A stretch of DNA of 43,073 bases from Coriobacteriaceae bacterium (GTDB lineage: Bacteria; Actinomycetota; Coriobacteriia; Coriobacteriales; Atopobiaceae): contig QOUO01000013.1 in the NCBI GenBank assembly GCA_003862195.1, positions 1 through 43,073 on the forward strand, in the 5' to 3' direction. Numbering within the stretch: the stretch's first letter is position 1; every line of letters begins with the position of its first letter. The position numbers and the translations under genes are program-made. The notes under the pieces were generated by a model. The model made no database searches. It had not been told where the DNA came from and was given only the letters and a program-made list of their open reading frames with translations. Positions 30,433 through 38,475 of this stretch are shown here, piece after piece.

Positions 30433-30476
30433 GGGACGACCCATCGCATGGCCGCTGGCCGGCGGCGGGTCGTCCC
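30433..30476 (+). terminator. Terminator after ygeW
   Basis: A perfect 10-bp stem GGGACGACCC (30433-30442 with 30467-30476), with a small GGCC/GGCC stem in the loop, is followed by TTCC. It starts 32 bp after the stop and probably ends the ygeY-ygeW transcript. Confidence 0.65.
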
Positions 30477-30540
30477 TTCCGTACGCGATGGTACGCTCTT
30501 CTCTAACGTCCGTGCCCTGACTCCTCGAAAGGGGGCCCTG

Positions 30541-31515
30541 ATGGAACCAAGAACGGTCTGCTACCTCATGCGGGACGAGGGGGACCGCGCCTTTGGCCCC
30601 GGCCCCTGCCGGCTGCTGGAGCTCGTGGGCGAGAAGGGCAGCCTCTCGGCCGCGGCGAAGGCCATGGGCATGAGCTACACCAAGGCCACCCGCCTGGTGA
30701 GGAATGCCGAGGAGAGCCTGGGCGCTCCCCTGACCAGGGGCGTCGTGGGCGGCGAGGGAGGCGGCGGATCGAGCCTGACCCAGCGGGGCGAGGAGGCCAT
30801 CCGGCGCTACCGCCTGTGGGAGGCCAGTGTGAGCGATGCCTCGCGCCAGGCGTACCGCGTCGCGTTTGCCGGCGAGTGCGGCAACCCCCGCATACCGTGC
30901 GTGGTCATGGCGGCCGGGCACGGCGAGCGCTTTGGGGGACAGAAGCTCCTGGCGCGGCTCGGCGGGCGAGAGGTGCTCGCGCGCACGCTCGCGTCCGTCC
31001 CGCTCGACGTGTACGACGTCGTGGTCGTGACCCGCGCGCCGGAGGTCCGGGCGCTCTGCGAGCGATACGGCTTTACGAGCAGGCTCTCGGCGGGCGACGA
31101 GCAGAGCGACACCATCCGCGCGGGGCTGGAGTGGGCCGGCAACGCACCCGGCTGCCTCTTCCTGCAGGGGGACCAGCCGCTCGTCTCGACGGCGAGCCTT
31201 CGTGCCCTGGCCGAGGCGTTCGCCCGTGACCCGCGGGGGGTCGCGCGCCTCTCGTGGCAGGGGAGGCCGGGAAGCCCCGTGATCTTTCCCAACTGGCTCT
31301 TTGGCGAGCTCGCCCGCACCACGGGCGACCGGGGAGGCTCCGCGGTGCTCAAGGCGAACCCGGCACTCGAACGGCTGGTCACGCTGGTCCCAGCGGCAGA
31401 GGAGTGCGAGCTCGAGGACGTGGACACGCCGGACGACCTCGAGCGGCTGGAGGCGCACCTCGAGGGGGACCGCGGCCACGAGCCAGGCGGGGCGAGCGGG
31501 GGCGCAAGGCCATAG
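30541..31515 (+). CDS. ModE-type HTH fused to MocA-like molybdenum cofactor nucleotidyltransferase (324 aa)
   Basis: Residues about 1-85 are a ModE/LysR-type winged helix (LLELVGEKGSLSAAAKAMGMSYTKATRLV). Residues about 115-310 are a MobA/MocA-type NTP-transferase with the nucleotide loop VVMAAGHGERFGGQKLLARLGG, the metal motif LQGDQPLV and a C-terminal DVDTPDDLERL. MocA makes the molybdopterin cytosine dinucleotide form needed by xanthine dehydrogenase-type enzymes. This matches the E. coli YgfJ slot in the cluster, but there the protein lacks the HTH part as far as I recall. The HTH could sense molybdate or cofactor status or simply aid dimer formation; the molybdate-binding TOBE domains of ModE are missing. 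ATG 30541 follows AAAGGGGG. The gene leads the hyuA unit. Confidence 0.88.
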   Translation: MEPRTVCYLMRDEGDRAFGPGPCRLLELVGEKGSLSAAAKAMGMSYTKATRLVRNAEESLGAPLTRGVVGGEGGGGSSLTQRGEEAIRRYRLWEASVSDASRQAYRVAFAGECGNPRIPCVVMAAGHGERFGGQKLLARLGGREVLARTLASVPLDVYDVVVVTRAPEVRALCERYGFTSRLSAGDEQSDTIRAGLEWAGNAPGCLFLQGDQPLVSTASLRALAEAFARDPRGVARLSWQGRPGSPVIFPNWLFGELARTTGDRGGSAVLKANPALERLVTLVPAAEECELEDVDTPDDLERLEAHLEGDRGHEPGGASGGARP

Positions 31516-31575
31516 GCGCCGCGGCGCAGCGGACATGCGAGCGGGGAGGTTCCCTCCCCAGGGGAGATGATCGAC

Positions 31576-32961
31576 ATGAGCGAGCAGAGGCGGACCGTCG
31601 TGAGGGGCGGCAACCTGGTGACGCCAGGCGGCGTCGTGCGGGGCGACCTCGTCCTTGCGGGCGAGAAGATCGAGTCCGTGGTGCCCGGTGGCCTCGGCGA
31701 GGGCGAGCTCGGGGGATGCGAGACCTACGACGCCACCGGGTGCTGGGTCTTTCCCGGCTTCATCGACGCCCACACGCACATGCAGTGCTGGACGGGTATG
31801 GACTGGACGGCGGACAGCTTCGAGACCGGCACGCGCGCGGCGGCCTGCGGCGGCACCACGACCATCGTGGACTACGCGACCCAGGACCGCGGCATGACGC
31901 TGCACCAGGCGCTCGACGAGTGGCACAAGCGCGCCGACGGCACCTGCACCTCCAACTACGCCTTCCACATGGCGATATCGGACTGGAACGACCACACCCG
32001 CGAGGAGATCGCGGACATGCGCGACGCGGGCATCGTGTCGTTCAAGAGCTACTTCGCCTACGACCACCTGCGCCTGGACGACGCGCAGACCATGGAGCTG
32101 CTCGAGGCCATCCGCCCGTTCGACGGCATCCTGTGCGTGCACTGCGAGAACGGCACGCTCGTGGACGCGCTGCAGCGCCGCGTGCTCGCCCGCGGCATCA
32201 CCGGCCCCGAGGGACACCCCCTCAGCCGCCCGGCCGAGTGCGAGGCGGAGGCGATAGGCCGCCTCATGTACCTGGCCCAGCTCACGGGCGCGCGCGTCAA
32301 CGTCGTTCACCTCTCGACCGCGCTCGGCCTCGAGCAGATCCGCGCCGCCAAGGCGCGCGGGGTGCGCGTCTCCGTGGAGACCTGTCCCCAGTACCTGCTC
32401 ATGGACGACACCCGCTACCTCGAGCAGGGGGAGGACGGCTTCGCGGGCGCCAAGTACGTGATGAGCCCGCCGCTGCGCAGGCCCCACGACGTCGAGGTGC
32501 TGCGCCAGGCGGTGTGCGACGGCGAGGTCGACCAGGTCTCCACCGACCACTGCTCGTTCAACCTGCACGGCCAGAAGGACCGCGGCAGGGGCGACTTCAC
32601 CAAGATCCCCAACGGCGGCCCGGGCGTAGAGCACCGGCCGGCCCTCATGATGACCAGCTTCGAGGGACGGCTCGGCCCCATGGACTACCTGCGTCTCCTG
32701 AGCGAGGGGCAGGCGCGCGTCTTCGGCATGTACCCGCGCAAGGGCGCCCTCGCGGCCGGCTCGGACGCGGACGTGTGCGTGTGGGACCCGTCCGTCCGCT
32801 GGACCATCGGCGCGTCCAACCAGCACCAGGCCGTCGACTACACCCCCTACGAGGGGTTCCAGGCCCACGGCCGCGCCAAGTACGTCTTCGTCAACGGGAC
32901 CCTCGCCGCGCGCGACGGCGAGCCCACGGGCGAGAAGCCCGGGCGCTACGTGGCCCGCTGA
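31576..32961 (+). CDS. hyuA: Dihydropyrimidinase/hydantoinase-family amidohydrolase (461 aa)
   Basis: This is a cyclic amidohydrolase of the D-hydantoinase/dihydropyrimidinase kind. Binuclear zinc ligands are the two His of DAHTHMQ, the carboxylated Lys in SFKSYFAYD, a His in CVHCEN, a His in VNVVHLST and the Asp in QVSTDHCSF. The C-terminal strap (NQHQAVDYTPYEGFQAHGRAKYVFVNG) is typical of the family. It should open a five- or six-membered cyclic ureide, for example a hydantoin or dihydropyrimidine-like product of purine cleavage. I prefer the ATG at 31576, with GGGGAG nine bases upstream; ATG at 31567 sits directly on that ribosome site. It matches E. coli HyuA in the same cluster. Confidence 0.92.
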   Translation: MSEQRRTVVRGGNLVTPGGVVRGDLVLAGEKIESVVPGGLGEGELGGCETYDATGCWVFPGFIDAHTHMQCWTGMDWTADSFETGTRAAACGGTTTIVDYATQDRGMTLHQALDEWHKRADGTCTSNYAFHMAISDWNDHTREEIADMRDAGIVSFKSYFAYDHLRLDDAQTMELLEAIRPFDGILCVHCENGTLVDALQRRVLARGITGPEGHPLSRPAECEAEAIGRLMYLAQLTGARVNVVHLSTALGLEQIRAAKARGVRVSVETCPQYLLMDDTRYLEQGEDGFAGAKYVMSPPLRRPHDVEVLRQAVCDGEVDQVSTDHCSFNLHGQKDRGRGDFTKIPNGGPGVEHRPALMMTSFEGRLGPMDYLRLLSEGQARVFGMYPRKGALAAGSDADVCVWDPSVRWTIGASNQHQAVDYTPYEGFQAHGRAKYVFVNGTLAARDGEPTGEKPGRYVAR

Positions 32962-33055
32962 CCCTCCCGACGGCACCCGGGCACCCGCCTGGCGGCCTGT
33001 ACAATACGTTTCGTAAGACGCCCGCGGACGCGGGCACGAGAGAAGGAGCAACAAC

Positions 33056-33436
33056 ATGAGCAAGACCGCCATCGTCACCGACAAGGCCCCCAAGGCCCTC
33101 GGCCCCTATTCCGCAGGCGTCGCCTCGAACGGTTCCGTCAACGTCTCCGGCCAGCTGGGAATCGACCCCGCCACGGGCAAGCTCGCTGGCGACGACATCC
33201 AGTCCCAGACCCGCCAGAGCCTCACGAACGTGCAGAACATCCTCGCGGCGGCCGGCGCCACGATGGACGACGTGGTCGAGACCACCGTCCTTCTCGCCGA
33301 CATCAACGAGTTCGCGGCCATGAACGAGGTCTACGCCGAGTTCTTCAAGGCGCCGTATCCCGCACGCGCGGCCTTCCAGGTGGCGGCGCTGCCCGGCGGC
33401 GGCAGGGTCGAGATCAAGGCCGTGGCCAGGGTCTAG
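33056..33436 (+). CDS. ridA: RidA-family enamine/imine deaminase (126 aa)
   Basis: This short protein has the full YjgF/YER057c/UK114 (RidA) fold: N-terminal TDKAPKALGPYSAGV, the SGQLGIDPATG strand, the NVQNILAAAGATMDDVVETTVLL helix-strand, and the C-terminal ARAAFQVAALPGGGRVEIKAVA. The arginine in PYPARAAFQV is the conserved substrate-carboxylate binder. RidA hydrolyses reactive 2-aminoacrylate and related enamines to keto acids and ammonia. Diaminopropionate ammonia-lyase (YgeX) generates exactly this kind of intermediate, which explains its place here. The ribosome site is GAAGGAG. A strong terminator follows, and a weak palindrome-like sequence (32998-33013) lies upstream. Confidence 0.95.
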   Translation: MSKTAIVTDKAPKALGPYSAGVASNGSVNVSGQLGIDPATGKLAGDDIQSQTRQSLTNVQNILAAAGATMDDVVETTVLLADINEFAAMNEVYAEFFKAPYPARAAFQVAALPGGGRVEIKAVARV

Positions 33437-33464
33437 GCAGCCGCCTCTCATCGAGCCCACCGGG

Positions 33465-33496
33465 GGGGGCGCCTCGCCGTCGTGCGGGGCGCCCCC
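33465..33496 (+). terminator. Terminator after ridA
   Basis: GGGGGCGCC (33465-33473) pairs with GGCGCCCCC (33488-33496) over 9 bp with a 14-nt loop, followed by TTGTCGTCTCG. It begins 28 bp after the ridA stop. Confidence 0.7.
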
Positions 33497-33778
33497 TTGT
33501 CGTCTCGTGGGGCGCCGGGGCGCTCCACTTCCGCGCGCATAGCGCGGCGTCCCGCACCCCGCGGATTTCCTTACGCTCACGGGGGGATACCGGGGGATAT
33601 GGGATGGATTCGGGCACCAAGGGCGTCTCGGACGGTATCCTTGAACCCGTGGGTCCCGCCCGCGGCGCCTGGATGCGTGCGGGCAGCGGTGACCCTCTCC
33701 CGGCGCCCGAAGGTGGCGCCGAGGCGGCCGAGGTGGGGCAGCGGAAGTCCCGGGCCGCTTCAAGAAACGGAGACGCAT
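33497..33778. other. Intergenic region before xdhA
   Basis: An open frame runs through it in phase with xdhA, but its translation is Arg/Pro-rich and unlike the enzyme, so I treat it as noncoding. I find no regulon palindrome here and no convincing promoter, so how xdhABC is transcribed is not clear from sequence. Confidence 0.4.
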
Positions 33779-36091
33779 ATGGAAGTGGGTAGGAGCCTAA
33801 CCCGCGTGGACGCCTACGACAAGGTGACCGGACGGGCCAAGTTCACGGACGACCTGTGCCCGAAGCCGTGCCTCGAGGCAAAGGTGCTCCACTCGACCAT
33901 CGCCAACGGCGTGGTCACGGCCATCGACACGTCGGAGGCCGAGAAGATCGAGGGAGTCGTGGGCGTCTGGACGTGCTTCGACGTCCCGGACATCCAGTTC
34001 GGGACCGCGGGGCACCCGTGGTCGACGCGGCAGTCGCACCAGGACATCCAAGACCGCAAGCTGCTCAACGCGCGCGTGCGCTGCTACGGCGACAACATCG
34101 CCGCCGTGGTCGCGGAGGACACCGTCGCCGCCGACCGGGCGCTCAGGGCCATCAAGGTCACCTACGACGAGTACCCGCCCTGCCTCGACACGGAGTCCGC
34201 GCTGCACCCCGGCAAGACCGGCGAGCTCCACCAGGAGCGCCCCGACAACGTGATCGCCCACATGGACCTCAGGTCCAAGGTGCGCGGAGAGCGCTACCAG
34301 AGCATCGAGCAGATCCTGGACGACCCGTCGCTCCATCACATTACGCAGCACAGCGCGACCCCGCGCCAGAGCCAGGTGCACATCGAGTCGTGCACCTCGT
34401 GGTGCAAGATGGAGAACGGCCGCATCACCTGCGTCACCTCCACCCAGATCCCGCACATCGTGAGGCGCATCATCGCGCAGGCGCTCGGGATCGGCTGGGG
34501 CCAGGTCAAGGTCATCAAGCCCTACATCGGCGGCGGCTTCGGCAACAAGCAGGACGTGCTGTTCGAGCCGCTCAACGCCTGGCTGTGCATGCAGGTGGGC
34601 GGCCGTCCCGTGCGCCTGGAGCTCTCGCGCGAGGAGGTCTTCTTCGCGACGCGCTCGCGCCAGCCAAAGACGTTCGACGTGGAGGCCGCCTACGACGACC
34701 ACCAGAACCTGGTGGCGCGCCACTGCGTGGCCTACTCCAACCAGGGCGGGTACGCCTCGCACGGCAACGCGCTCGTGGCGAACTCGGTCAACAGCTTCCG
34801 CCAGCTCTACGACATGCGCGAGCTCGCGAGCCGCGTCGAGGCCACGACGTTCTACTCCAACCAGATAACGGCGGGCGCCATGCGAGCCTACGGCGTGCCC
34901 GAGGGCAACTGGGCCGCGGAGTGCCTCATGGGTGACATCGCCTACGACCAGGGCTGGGACGGCTGCGACTTCCGCCTCAACAACGCCATGACCAAGGGCT
35001 ACGTGGACGAGTTCTGGCCCGGCAAGCTCGCCTGCTACACCGACGGCCTGCGCGAGTGCGTGCGCCGCGGCAAGGCGGACATCGGCTGGGACCAAAAGCG
35101 CGCCGAGTACGCCCACCAGGAGGGCCCCATCCGCCACGGCATAGGCGTCGCGCTCTTCTCGTACAAGACCGCCGTGGCGGCCCTCTCGCTCGAGACGGCG
35201 TCCGCCCGCATGATCCTCAACCAGGACGGCTCGGTCATGATGGAGCTGGGCGCCACGGAGATCGGCCAGGGGGCTGACACGATCTTCTCGCAGATGGCCG
35301 CCCAGGCCATCGGCATCCCCACCGAGTGGGTGCACGTGGTCTCCACCCAGAACACGGACACGAGCCCGTACGACTCCGGCGCCTACGCGTCGCGCCAGAC
35401 CTACGTCTCCGGTACGGCCGTCCGCATGGTGGGCGAGGAGCTGGGCGAGAAGATCGTGGCCTACGCGCACGAGATGCGCCCGGACGCCGGCGACCTCAGG
35501 CTTGTCGACGGCCGCATCGTGGATGCCGCGGGCGAGCAGGTGCTCTCGCTCGAGGAGGTCGCGCAGGAGTCCTACTACTCGCTCGACCATGCCCAGCAGC
35601 TCTTTGCCGAGGACACGGCCCAGGTCAAGTCCAACACGTTCGCCCTGGGCTGCTGCTTTGTGGACCTGACCGTGGACGTACCGCTCTGCAAGGTCACGCT
35701 CGACCGCGTGGTCGAGTACCACGACTCCGGCATGATCATGAACCCGCGCACTGCCGAGCAGCAGGTCCATGGCGGCATCGCGCAGTCCCTGGGCATGGCG
35801 CTTTCCGAGGAGCTGCTCACGGACCCCGCGAGCGGGCGCATCCTCAACCCCAACCTGCTCGACTACAAGATCCCGACCGCGATGGACCTGCCCGACCTCG
35901 AGGCCGGCTTCGTGGAGACGTACGACCCCACGGGCCCGTACGGCAACAAGGCGCTGGGCGAGTGCCCGTGCATCCCGGCGGCGCCGGCGGTGCGCGACGC
36001 GATCCTCAACGCGACGGGGGTCAAGTTCTACGAGGCGCCCATGACGCCGCAGCGGCTGTTCGAGGGCTTCAAGAGGGAGGGGCTGATCTAG
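33779..36091 (+). CDS. xdhA: Molybdenum hydroxylase large subunit, XdhA type (770 aa)
   Basis: This is the molybdopterin-binding subunit of a three-subunit xanthine dehydrogenase-type enzyme with xdhB and xdhC directly after it. Landmarks are the N-terminal VGRSLTRVDAYDKVTGRAKFTDD, the glycine-rich GGGFGNKQD (about 251), AMRAYGVPEGNWAAE (about 366) replacing the more common AFRG(F/P)G loop, a GATEIGQGADT Mo-site loop, and the catalytic Glu in KALGECPCIPAAP (about 726). ATG 33779 has GGAG eight bases upstream. Together with XdhB (FAD) and the small Fe-S subunit it forms a complete NAD-linked hydroxylase, distinct from the FAD-free XdhD at 21599. It could oxidise hypoxanthine/xanthine or another N-heterocycle; substrate specificity cannot be set from sequence. 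Confidence 0.92.
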   Translation: MEVGRSLTRVDAYDKVTGRAKFTDDLCPKPCLEAKVLHSTIANGVVTAIDTSEAEKIEGVVGVWTCFDVPDIQFGTAGHPWSTRQSHQDIQDRKLLNARVRCYGDNIAAVVAEDTVAADRALRAIKVTYDEYPPCLDTESALHPGKTGELHQERPDNVIAHMDLRSKVRGERYQSIEQILDDPSLHHITQHSATPRQSQVHIESCTSWCKMENGRITCVTSTQIPHIVRRIIAQALGIGWGQVKVIKPYIGGGFGNKQDVLFEPLNAWLCMQVGGRPVRLELSREEVFFATRSRQPKTFDVEAAYDDHQNLVARHCVAYSNQGGYASHGNALVANSVNSFRQLYDMRELASRVEATTFYSNQITAGAMRAYGVPEGNWAAECLMGDIAYDQGWDGCDFRLNNAMTKGYVDEFWPGKLACYTDGLRECVRRGKADIGWDQKRAEYAHQEGPIRHGIGVALFSYKTAVAALSLETASARMILNQDGSVMMELGATEIGQGADTIFSQMAAQAIGIPTEWVHVVSTQNTDTSPYDSGAYASRQTYVSGTAVRMVGEELGEKIVAYAHEMRPDAGDLRLVDGRIVDAAGEQVLSLEEVAQESYYSLDHAQQLFAEDTAQVKSNTFALGCCFVDLTVDVPLCKVTLDRVVEYHDSGMIMNPRTAEQQVHGGIAQSLGMALSEELLTDPASGRILNPNLLDYKIPTAMDLPDLEAGFVETYDPTGPYGNKALGECPCIPAAPAVRDAILNATGVKFYEAPMTPQRLFEGFKREGLI

Positions 36092-36092
36092 C

Positions 36093-36974
36093 GTGTATGA
36101 CATCGAGTACCTGCATCAGGCGACGTCGGTGGACGACGCCGTGGCGGCCCTTGCGGCGGACCCGCTGGCCCAGGTCATAGCCGGCGGCACGGACGTGCTC
36201 GTGAAGCTGAGGGACGGCAAGGGCGCACCCGCGCACCTCGTCTCGATCCACGGGCTCGCGGGCGAGCTTTCGGGCGTGACGCTCTTGGACGACGGTTGCG
36301 TCCGCATCGGTGCCAACACCGTGTTCCATTCCGTCACCACCTCGCCGGTCATCCAGGAGCGCATCCCCGTGCTGGGCGAGGCGTGCGACACGCCGGGCGG
36401 TCCGCAGCTGCGCATAGCCGGCACCATCGGGGGCAACCTCTGCAACGGCGTGACGAGTGCCGACTCCGCCTCGACGTGCATGGCCCTGGGCGTCCTTCTC
36501 GACCTCGTTGGTCCCGAGGGCAGGCGGACCGTGCCGATCGACGAGTGGTACGCGGGACCCGGGCGCACCGTGCGCCGTCGCGACGAGCTGCTGGTGGCAA
36601 TCAGGGTACCGCGCTCCCACTACGAGGGCTTTGCCGGGGAGTACATCAAGTACGGCAAGCGCAACGCGCTCGAGATCGCGACCATGGGCTGCTGCTGCCT
36701 GGTGAGGCTTGCCGAGGACCATGACACGTTGGCGGACGTGCGGCTCGCCTTTGGCGTGGCCGGGCCCGTGCCCATGCGGTCGCACGCGGCCGAGGACGGC
36801 GTGCGCGGACTTTCCGTGGCCCAGGCGGCGGAGCGCGTAGGGGAGCTGGCGCTGGAGGACACGCGCCCCCGCGACTCGTGGAGGGCGTCCAAGGCCTTCC
36901 GCCAGCAGCTGATCAAGGAGATGTCGAGGCGTGCCCTCATGAGCGCGGCGCGCAAGGGAGGCGCGACGGTCTGA
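36093..36974 (+). CDS. xdhB: Molybdenum hydroxylase FAD-binding subunit (293 aa)
   Basis: The protein has the CoxM/XdhB fold. The FAD pyrophosphate loop is AQVIAGGTDVLVKL (about 28-41) and the second FAD motif is GTIGGNLCNGVTSADSA (about 110-126). The C-terminal CO-dehydrogenase-flavoprotein domain follows (FRQQLIKEMSRRAL). The start is a GTG at 36093, which immediately follows the xdhA stop; an ATG at 36097 is in another frame. AGGGAGGGG lies about 14 bases upstream. It carries electrons from the Fe-S subunit to NAD+. Its stop overlaps the next start in a TGATG arrangement, so translation of xdhB and xdhC is probably coupled. Confidence 0.93.
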   Translation: MYDIEYLHQATSVDDAVAALAADPLAQVIAGGTDVLVKLRDGKGAPAHLVSIHGLAGELSGVTLLDDGCVRIGANTVFHSVTTSPVIQERIPVLGEACDTPGGPQLRIAGTIGGNLCNGVTSADSASTCMALGVLLDLVGPEGRRTVPIDEWYAGPGRTVRRRDELLVAIRVPRSHYEGFAGEYIKYGKRNALEIATMGCCCLVRLAEDHDTLADVRLAFGVAGPVPMRSHAAEDGVRGLSVAQAAERVGELALEDTRPRDSWRASKAFRQQLIKEMSRRALMSAARKGGATV

Positions 36975-37555
36975 TGGACATGAGGATCCTCAAGTGCACG
37001 GTCAACGGCAAGCCGGTCCAGGTGGGCTACGACCCGCGCGAGTCCCTGCTCGACACCCTGCGCAACCGCCTGGGGCTCACGAGCGTGAAGCGCGGCTGCG
37101 AGGTGGGGGAGTGCGGCGCCTGCACCGTCCTGATTGACGGCGTGGCCACGGACACCTGCCTCTACCTCACGGACTGGGCGCAGGGCCGCGACATCCTCAC
37201 CGTGGAGGGCCTGCAGGCGGCGGACGGAACGCTCCATCCCGTGCAGCAGGCTTTTATTGACGACTTTGCGGTGCAGTGCGGCTTCTGCACGCCCGGTATC
37301 ATCATGAGCGCGGTCGAGATCGTAAACACGGGCAAGACCTACACCCGTGACGAGCTGCGCAAGCTCCTCTCGGGACACCTGTGCCGGTGCACGGGGTACG
37401 AGAACATCATCAACGCGGCCGCGGACGCCATCGAGCGCGTGAACGGCTCGGGCAGGCCCAAGCCGGCGCCCGGTCCCGTCGTGGTGCCGCCCAGGCCGGA
37501 GGACGTGCCGGACGGGGCGCCGCTCAAGCCCGAGCTCGTCGCGGGGGCGGAGTAG
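36974..37555 (+). CDS. xdhC: Molybdenum hydroxylase 2Fe-2S subunit (193 aa)
   Basis: This small subunit binds two 2Fe-2S clusters. The first uses the cysteines of KRGCEVGECGACTVLIDG and DTCLYL, the second those of VQCGFCTPGIIMSA and GHLCRCTGYENI. It corresponds to E. coli XdhC. The C-terminal 35 residues (RPKPAPGPVVVPPRPEDVPDGA) are a Pro-rich tail longer than usual and probably disordered. ATG 36974 overlaps the xdhB stop. The N-terminal sequence resembles the same domain of XdhD (LGLTSVKRGC against LGLTSVKDGC), as expected of homologous domains. Confidence 0.93.
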   Translation: MDMRILKCTVNGKPVQVGYDPRESLLDTLRNRLGLTSVKRGCEVGECGACTVLIDGVATDTCLYLTDWAQGRDILTVEGLQAADGTLHPVQQAFIDDFAVQCGFCTPGIIMSAVEIVNTGKTYTRDELRKLLSGHLCRCTGYENIINAAADAIERVNGSGRPKPAPGPVVVPPRPEDVPDGAPLKPELVAGAE

Positions 37556-37563
37556 GGAATCGG

Positions 37564-37640
37564 CCCCGGCGGTCCGGCATGCGAGGCGGTGCGACGGCCC
37601 GCGGCACGTCGTCTTTCTCGCCCGCGCCCTACCGCCGGGG
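37564..37640 (+). terminator. Long-arm hairpin after the xdhABC operon
   Basis: CCCCGGCGGT (37564-37573) and ACCGCCGGGG (37631-37640) are perfect 10-bp arms around a 57-nt GC-rich loop starting 9 bp after the xdhC stop. A terminator function is suggested by position only; no U-tract follows. Confidence 0.4.
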
Positions 37641-37676
37641 CGGGTACTCGTGCCACTCGCGGCAGGGTAAGAAAGT

Positions 37677-37705
37677 TTGTTTGGCTGACTCAAACAATGT
37701 TATAT
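37677..37705 (+). promoter_or_regulatory. Promoter and inverted repeat upstream of yedF
   Basis: TTGTTT (37677-37682), 17 bp, TTATAT (37700-37705) is a good promoter. A perfect 7-bp inverted repeat (TTGTTTG at 37677-37683, CAAACAA at 37691-37697) covers the -35 and spacer. Its half-sites are those of the regulon palindrome, but the spacing differs. On the minus strand the sequence around 37684 reads CAGCCAAACAAA, as at the ygeY site. Confidence 0.55.
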
Positions 37706-37853
37706 CCTGTAGACGCGTGGGGACGCCGCGGCAACCTTTGTGATGGACCGCCGCGGCACCCCTTCGCGTTCGTACAACCGTTGTCCATCGCAAAACATAA
37801 CGCCTGCACCGCAGCTTTGGAGACATTGCCACGATAGGAGGAAGGGAACGAAG

Positions 37854-38465
37854 ATGCAGATCGACGCAAGAAACCTCACCTGCCCCAAGCCGGTCGTCCT
37901 CACGCTGGAGGCCCTCCCCAAGCTCATGCCGGGCGAGAGCCTCACGGTGCTGGTGAACGACGAGGTCGCGCGCGGCAACCTCACCCGCCTGGCGAGCCAG
38001 AAGGACTGCGAGCTGTCCGTCGAGTCCAAGGGCGACCACGATGCCCTCACGCTGACGCCGCGCTCCGCAGTCGTTGCCGAGTCTCCCGCGGAGGTCGAGG
38101 CCCAGGCATACTGTGACGTCCCCGCCAAGTCGGGCGCCGTCGTGTTCGTGGACAGCGACACAATGGGCCGCGGCGACGAGAAGCTCGGCCACATCCTCAT
38201 GAAGGGCCTCATCTACGCGCTGGCCCACCAGGACGACGTTCCCAAGAAGATGGTCTTCTTCAACGGCGGCGCGCACCTGACCTGCGAGGGCTCCGAGTCC
38301 CTGGACGACATCCGCGAGCTGGAGAGCCGCGGCACGACCATCCTGACCTGCGGCACCTGCCTCGACTTCTATGGCATCCGCGAGAAGCTCGCCGTCGGCG
38401 GGGTCACCAACCTGTACGAGATCGCGAAGACGCTCTCGGGCGAGCCGGGCGTCACGACGCTGTAG
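37854..38465 (+). CDS. yedF: YedF, sulfurtransferase-like selenium metabolism protein (203 aa)
   Basis: The N-terminal TusA/SirA-like domain has the conserved DARNLTCPKPVV with C10 as the chalcogen-carrying cysteine. The C-terminal half is a DsrE-like domain with the paired cysteines LTCGTCLDFYGI. This two-domain layout defines the selenium metabolism YedF group, found in genomes with SelD. It probably carries persulfide or perselenide between the cysteine desulfurase encoded next and SelD or YqeB. The ribosome site is ATAGGAGGAAGGG. It starts the selenium operon yedF-csd-DUF3343-yqeB-selD-xdhC-like, in which gene gaps are small or negative. Confidence 0.92.
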   Translation: MQIDARNLTCPKPVVLTLEALPKLMPGESLTVLVNDEVARGNLTRLASQKDCELSVESKGDHDALTLTPRSAVVAESPAEVEAQAYCDVPAKSGAVVFVDSDTMGRGDEKLGHILMKGLIYALAHQDDVPKKMVFFNGGAHLTCEGSESLDDIRELESRGTTILTCGTCLDFYGIREKLAVGGVTNLYEIAKTLSGEPGVTTL

Positions 38466-38475
38466 GCGCATCGCC

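Noticed and set aside
32998..33013. Regulon palindrome upstream of ridA
   Set aside because: TGTAC-AATAC-GTTTCG keeps only part of each arm (three mismatches from the pattern), so I do not count it among the sites.
33482..33778. N-terminal extension of xdhA by 99 codons
   Set aside because: Arg/Pro-rich translation without similarity to molybdenum hydroxylases; the enzyme's normal N-terminus starts at 33779.
15326..37622. Recurring GTCCTTCTCG-like sequence near gene ends (about 15329, 24480, 30411, 37609)
   Set aside because: It looked like a shared 3' element, but the same string is frequent inside genes, where it encodes Val-Leu-Leu-Asp/Ala, so it is explained by codon use.
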